From a bacterium UBA3734 (GTDB taxonomy: Bacteria; Bacteroidota; Bacteroidia; Bacteroidales; Bacteroidaceae), in contig DFHC01000031.1 in NCBI GenBank assembly GCA_002372575.1, positions 1,530 to 11,502 of the forward strand: a DNA stretch of 9,973 nucleotides, given 5' to 3'. Both the position numbers and the translations under genes were made by a program. Positions within the stretch are counted from its first letter, which is position 1. Each line of letters opens with the position of its first letter. Below are positions 6,633-9,973 of this stretch, piece by piece. Under the pieces are notes generated by a model. That model made no database searches. It was given only the letters and a program-made list of their open reading frames with translations, and was not told where the DNA came from.

Positions 6633-7916
6633 TCACTTCTCGATGATATCCAAAAACTTCGCCCACTGCTTGTTGAGCTGATAGTTGCCGAGCGAACCTT
6701 TCTTGATATTGACGACGGCACCCCGATAGGTGGTTTTTGAGAATGAACTACCGCTGATTTTCGGAGGAAGAACGCCCAACACGTTGATTTCCATCAAATT
6801 ATTACACTTGTCGAAGGCCGAGCCGTCGATTTCCTTCAGCGTGACCGGCAGCGTAACCGACGAGAGGCTTGCACAGCCCTCGAAGGCCGAACTGCCTATC
6901 TTCTTCAGCGCATTCGGGAAGGAAATTCTGTCAAGATGGGTGCAATTCCGAAAGAGGTCGCTGGCCAGACTCGTCAGCCCATTAGGCAGGTTCACACGAC
7001 GCAGGCTGCTGCAATCGCGGAAGGCTGCCGACCCGATTTTCGTGACGGAATTGGGAATATACATGCTGTCGAGCGTCGTGCAGCCGCGAAACGCCTCGCT
7101 GCCAATTTCACCGACGGAGTTGGGCAGATGCACTTCGCTGAGCGAGGTGCAGTTTTCGAGAACGCCACTGGCAATCTTCGACACGCTGGTCGGAAACCTG
7201 AATTGCAGCAATCCGCTACAGCCCTTAAATGCCTCGCTGCCAATGGTTTTCACGCCTGTGGGAATCGTAATCGACTCCAAGCTGTTGCAGTCCACAAAGG
7301 CATCGCCATCAATCGAGGTCAAACCCGTTGGCAACGTCACCTCGCGCAGGTGGCTGCACCCCTCGAACGCACTGTTGGGCAGCGACGTGATGCCGTTGGG
7401 AATGACGATGGTTTCGAGCGACTTACAGCCTTTGAACACGCTGTTGCCCATCTTCTTCACCGTCTGCGGCAGCGTCACCTCGACGAGGCTCGCACAATCG
7501 GCAAACAACTGCGCCGGCAGCTCGCTGATGCCCTTCGGCAGCTCAATGGCCGTCAGGCTGGAACACTCTGCAAAGGCACGCGCTCCAATCTTGCTGACAC
7601 CCTTCGGAATGACAATCGAGGTCATTCCCGACGATTTTTCAAAGGCTCCGGCGGCAATTTCCTCGACGAAAAACGTCAGGCTGTCCACCTCCACCGACTC
7701 GGGAATCACCACGTCGCCCAGATACGGCTCCGCCTTCTTCACGACGGTGGCCGTTTCCTTCTTCGCATTCAGCTGATAGCAGATGTCATCGACGATGGTC
7801 TTGTCCTTCTTGAGTTTGATGTTGATGGCCTGGGCCGAAAGGGGCATGAAAGCCACCATGCAAAGCGTGAAGAGCCACTTTTCCACTCGCCGTCCGATGA
7901 TGATGTTGATATCCAT
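6633..7916 (-). CDS. Secreted BspA-like leucine-rich repeat protein
   Basis: A 427-residue protein with LRR_5 (Treponema/BspA-type) repeats. The N-terminus has a signal peptide ending in PLSAQA (25-30). After a linker (31-97) come twelve repeats of exactly 23 residues with no insertion or deletion (98-373), each following L-x-x-(I/V/F)-x-(L/I/F)-P-x-x-(L/V/I)-x-x-(I/L)-x-x-x-x-(F/L)-x-x-C-x-x. A closing module (374-427) holds VNIKKGSLGNYQ, the usual end of such domains. BspA-type proteins act at the cell surface, for instance in binding host or matrix proteins or other cells; the ligand here is unknown. No C-terminal type IX sorting domain or lipobox Cys is evident, so the final location is open. 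The ATG lies 22 bp after the alaS stop with no promoter seen between, which suggests read-through from alaS. Its 3' end faces that of the helicase, 19 bp apart. Confidence 0.93.
   Translation of the reverse strand: MDINIIIGRRVEKWLFTLCMVAFMPLSAQAINIKLKKDKTIVDDICYQLNAKKETATVVKKAEPYLGDVVIPESVEVDSLTFFVEEIAAGAFEKSSGMTSIVIPKGVSKIGARAFAECSSLTAIELPKGISELPAQLFADCASLVEVTLPQTVKKMGNSVFKGCKSLETIVIPNGITSLPNSAFEGCSHLREVTLPTGLTSIDGDAFVDCNSLESITIPTGVKTIGSEAFKGCSGLLQFRFPTSVSKIASGVLENCTSLSEVHLPNSVGEIGSEAFRGCTTLDSMYIPNSVTKIGSAAFRDCSSLRRVNLPNGLTSLASDLFRNCTHLDRISFPNALKKIGSSAFEGCASLSSVTLPVTLKEIDGSAFDKCNNLMEINVLGVLPPKISGSSFSKTTYRGAVVNIKKGSLGNYQLNKQWAKFLDIIEK
6798..7625 (-). repeat. Twelve 69-bp LRR-coding repeats
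   Basis: The region encodes residues 98-373 of the LRR protein: twelve tandem units of 69 bp (23 codons) in perfect register. Units have diverged in DNA but keep the Pro at position 7 and the Cys at position 21 of each unit, apart from normal hydrophobic exchanges. Together they would form one solenoid. Confidence 0.85.
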
Positions 7917-7938
7917 AATTGAGCTGGGTTTTGATGGT

Positions 7939-9973
7939 TTAAGATGCTAATTCAATGACCTTTTCGACGGCTGCAGGCAGACCATCGGGGTCTTTTCCGC
8001 CAGCCGTGGCGAAGTGGGGCTGTCCGCCACCGCCGCCCTGCATCAGCTTGGCAGCCTCGCGCACCAGCTGGCCGGCATTCTTGCCTTCGGCCACAAGGTC
8101 GTCGCTCAGCGAAACGGTGAGCGTGGGCTTGGCGTTTTCAGCACAGCCGATGACCACAAGCAGGTTCTCGGGGAACTGGCCGCGCAGCTGGAAGACGATG
8201 TCTTTCACGCTTTGTGCATCGAGCGGCAAAATGCCCGAAATCACTTTCACGCCGTTGATTTCCTTGGCCGCCTCGGCGAGTTTCTGCTTCAGTTCCTGAG
8301 CTTTCATCGCGCGGAATTCATCGACCTGCCCCTGCAACTCCTTGTTTTCGGCGATGGCCTTGCGCACCGTCGCCATCAGATCGGGTGCATTGTTGAGCAG
8401 GGTGCGCAGGTCGGTCATGAGGTCTTGCATCGAGTCCATCATCGCCTCCACGGCCTTGCCCGTAATCGCCTCGATACGGCGAATGCCGGCTGCAATGCTG
8501 CTCTCGCTCGTGATGCGAACCATGCCGAGCTGCCCCGTGGAACGGGCGTGGCAACCGCCGCAGAATTCCACCGAGTTGCCGAATTTCACCACGCGCACGC
8601 GGTCGCCATATTTTTCGCCGAAGAGGGCGATAGCGCCCATCTCGCGAGCCTCTTCCATTGGCAGGTCGCGGAACTCTTCGAGGGGAATGTTCTGGCGGAT
8701 TTTCTCATTGACAAGGTGCTCCACCTCGCGCAGCTGCTCGGGCGACACCTTCTCGAAGTGCGAGAAGTCGAAGCGCAGGCCGTCGGCAGTGACCAGCGAG
8801 CCGCGCTGCTCCACGTGGGTGCCCAGCACCTCGCGCAGGGCGGTATCCAAGAGGTGGGTGCAAGTGTGGTTGGCCTCGATGGCGCGACGCGCATCCACAT
8901 CGACGCAGGCCATGAACTCGGCCGTCGGGTCTTTCGGCAGCTGTTTCACGATGTGTACGCTTTGGTTGTTCTCGCGCTTCGTATCGATGACCTCGATGGT
9001 CTCATTTTCATTGACGAGCACGCCTTGGTCGCCCACTTCGCCGCCCATTTCGCCATAGAACGGGGTGGTGTCAAGCACCAATTCGTAGTGTTCGCCCTTT
9101 TTCTGCGTCACCTTGCGGTAGCGCAAGATGTGGCAGGTGTGTTCGGTGTAGTCGTAGCCGACGAACTGCTGCTCACCAGCCTGAAGCTCTACCCAGTCGC
9201 TATTCTCCACCTGCGCTGCATTGCGTGCACGGTCTTTCTGCTTCTGCATCTCGGCGTTGAACTCGGCTTCGTTCACCGTGAATCCGTTTTCGCGGCAGAT
9301 GAGCTGCGTGAGGTCGAGGGGGAAGCCATAGGTGTCGAAGAGGCGGAAGGCCTCCGCGCCATCGAGCACGAGTTGAGAGTTGGCTGCTGCTTTCTCTTTC
9401 ACCTCGGCCATCGCCTTGTCCAATAGTTGTATACCCTTGTCGAGCGTGCGCAAGAAGGAATCTTCCTCTTCTTTGATGACGCGGGCAATGAGTTGCTGTT
9501 GCGCCTTGAGTTCGGGAAAGGCATCGCCCATTTCATCGACGAGCACGGGCAGGAGCTTATAGAGAAACGCATTTTTCTGGCCCAGGAACGTGTAGGCATA
9601 GCGCACTGCACGACGCAGGATGCGACGAATCACGTAGCCAGCCTTGGCGTTGCCCGGCAACTGGCCGTCGGCAATCGAGAAGGCCACGGCACGCAGGTGG
9701 TCGGCGCAGACGCGCATCGCAACGTCAATTTGTTGTGAATTGTCCTCGCTCCTCGCTCCTCGCTCCTCGCTCCTCGAATAAGAAAGTCCCGTAATCTGCT
9801 CCTCGGCCCTGATAATCGGCTGGAAGATGTCAGTGTCGTAGTTCGAGTGCTTGCCTTGCAGCATACGCACGAGTCTCTCAAAGCCCATTCCCGTGTCTAT
9901 GACGTTCATGGCGAGTTTCTCGAGCGAGCCGTCGGCCTTGCGGTTGTATTGCATGAAGACGAGGTTCCAGATT
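7939..9973 (-). CDS. alaS: Alanyl-tRNA synthetase (5' part outside window)
   Basis: The C-terminal 677 residues of AlaRS, which charges tRNA-Ala in the cytosol; about the first 200 residues of the catalytic domain are missing, since the frame runs off the right edge. The fragment starts with [11 protein letters not shown], the end of the class II core, followed by [13 protein letters not shown]. The tRNA-recognition helices include [23 protein letters not shown]. The editing domain has both zinc-binding motifs: HTCTH (8854-8868) and CGGCH (8548-8562). In the second, many bacterial AlaRS have CGGTH, so the Thr is replaced by Cys, but the C-x-x-x-H ligands are kept. The C-Ala domain ends with [16 protein letters not shown] 7-bp tandem repeat (9744-9776) inserts about 11 residues ([11 protein letters not shown]) between ITGLSY and IDVAMRV. 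The LRR gene follows 22 bp downstream on the same strand. Confidence 0.97.
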   Translation of the reverse strand, partial: IWNLVFMQYNRKADGSLEKLAMNVIDTGMGFERLVRMLQGKHSNYDTDIFQPIIRAEEQITGLSYSRSEERGARSEDNSQQIDVAMRVCADHLRAVAFSIADGQLPGNAKAGYVIRRILRRAVRYAYTFLGQKNAFLYKLLPVLVDEMGDAFPELKAQQQLIARVIKEEEDSFLRTLDKGIQLLDKAMAEVKEKAAANSQLVLDGAEAFRLFDTYGFPLDLTQLICRENGFTVNEAEFNAEMQKQKDRARNAAQVENSDWVELQAGEQQFVGYDYTEHTCHILRYRKVTQKKGEHYELVLDTTPFYGEMGGEVGDQGVLVNENETIEVIDTKRENNQSVHIVKQLPKDPTAEFMACVDVDARRAIEANHTCTHLLDTALREVLGTHVEQRGSLVTADGLRFDFSHFEKVSPEQLREVEHLVNEKIRQNIPLEEFRDLPMEEAREMGAIALFGEKYGDRVRVVKFGNSVEFCGGCHARSTGQLGMVRITSESSIAAGIRRIEAITGKAVEAMMDSMQDLMTDLRTLLNNAPDLMATVRKAIAENKELQGQVDEFRAMKAQELKQKLAEAAKEINGVKVISGILPLDAQSVKDIVFQLRGQFPENLLVVIGCAENAKPTLTVSLSDDLVAEGKNAGQLVREAAKLMQGGGGGQPHFATAGGKDPDGLPAAVEKVIELAS
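9744..9776 (-). repeat. 7-bp tandem repeat inside alaS
   Basis: On the + strand CCTCGCT occurs four times without a mismatch (9744-9771), followed by a partial CCTCG, about 4.7 copies or 33 bp. On the coding strand it is a purine-rich GAGGAGC-type tract that encodes part of [12 protein letters not shown] in frame. The unit is 7 bp, so a one-unit slip would break the alaS frame. Confidence 0.9.

Noticed and set aside
6730..7922. Two long + strand open frames (348 and 328 codons) opposite the LRR gene
   Set aside because: Their apparent internal periodicity mirrors the 69-bp LRR units on the other strand; the sense protein has a signal peptide and perfect repeats.
8014..9426. 470-codon open frame on the + strand opposite alaS
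   Set aside because: It lies fully antisense to a certain alaS gene; long antisense frames are common in GC-rich coding DNA, and its His/Ala/Val-rich product shows no domain.
9744..9776. Possible CRISPR or REP element
   Set aside because: Units are 7 bp with no spacers and no hairpin, which fits neither.

Overview
The window looks like a chromosomal segment of a Bacteroidales bacterium, most likely Prevotella or a close relative. Three intergenic regions carry the Bacteroidetes-type -7 box (TAnnTTTG). One gene product is a BspA-like leucine-rich-repeat protein typical of this group. The coding DNA is GC-rich while the short spacers are AT-rich. Coding density is very high: no gene-free stretch exceeds about 115 bp, and no RNA gene, insertion sequence, integrase, phage gene or CRISPR array was seen.

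Layout, left to right. (1) A leftward gene string, read from 3150 down to the left edge: NAD kinase (nadK), an ABC exporter half-transporter, and a TolC-family outer-membrane protein whose 3' part lies outside the window. It starts at a promoter near 3168-3198. (2) A divergent rightward pair: a DJ-1/PfpI-family protein and ispD (MEP isoprenoid pathway), overlapping by one base. (3) A small AT-rich gene for an unrecognised secreted protein of 163 aa with its own promoter, followed by a RecD-like superfamily 1 DNA helicase. (4) Convergent to the helicase, a leftward pair: alaS (alanyl-tRNA synthetase, 5' end outside the window) and, 22 bp downstream of it, a secreted BspA-like LRR protein made of twelve perfect 23-residue repeats.

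Most genes are ordinary housekeeping genes. ABC exporter plus TolC probably form part of one envelope-spanning export system, co-transcribed with nadK.

The most unusual signal is a set of short tandem repeats with 7- or 8-bp units that sit inside or at the edges of conserved genes. About 4.7 copies of a 7-bp unit lie in frame inside alaS, and about four copies of an 8-bp unit lie in frame inside the helicase. A TTGTAAA repeat overlaps the nadK stop codon and the leader of the ABC gene, and a related motif supplies the last codons of ispD. These look like intergenic-type repeat elements that have been tolerated as peptide insertions or tails. No clearly new multi-gene system is visible.
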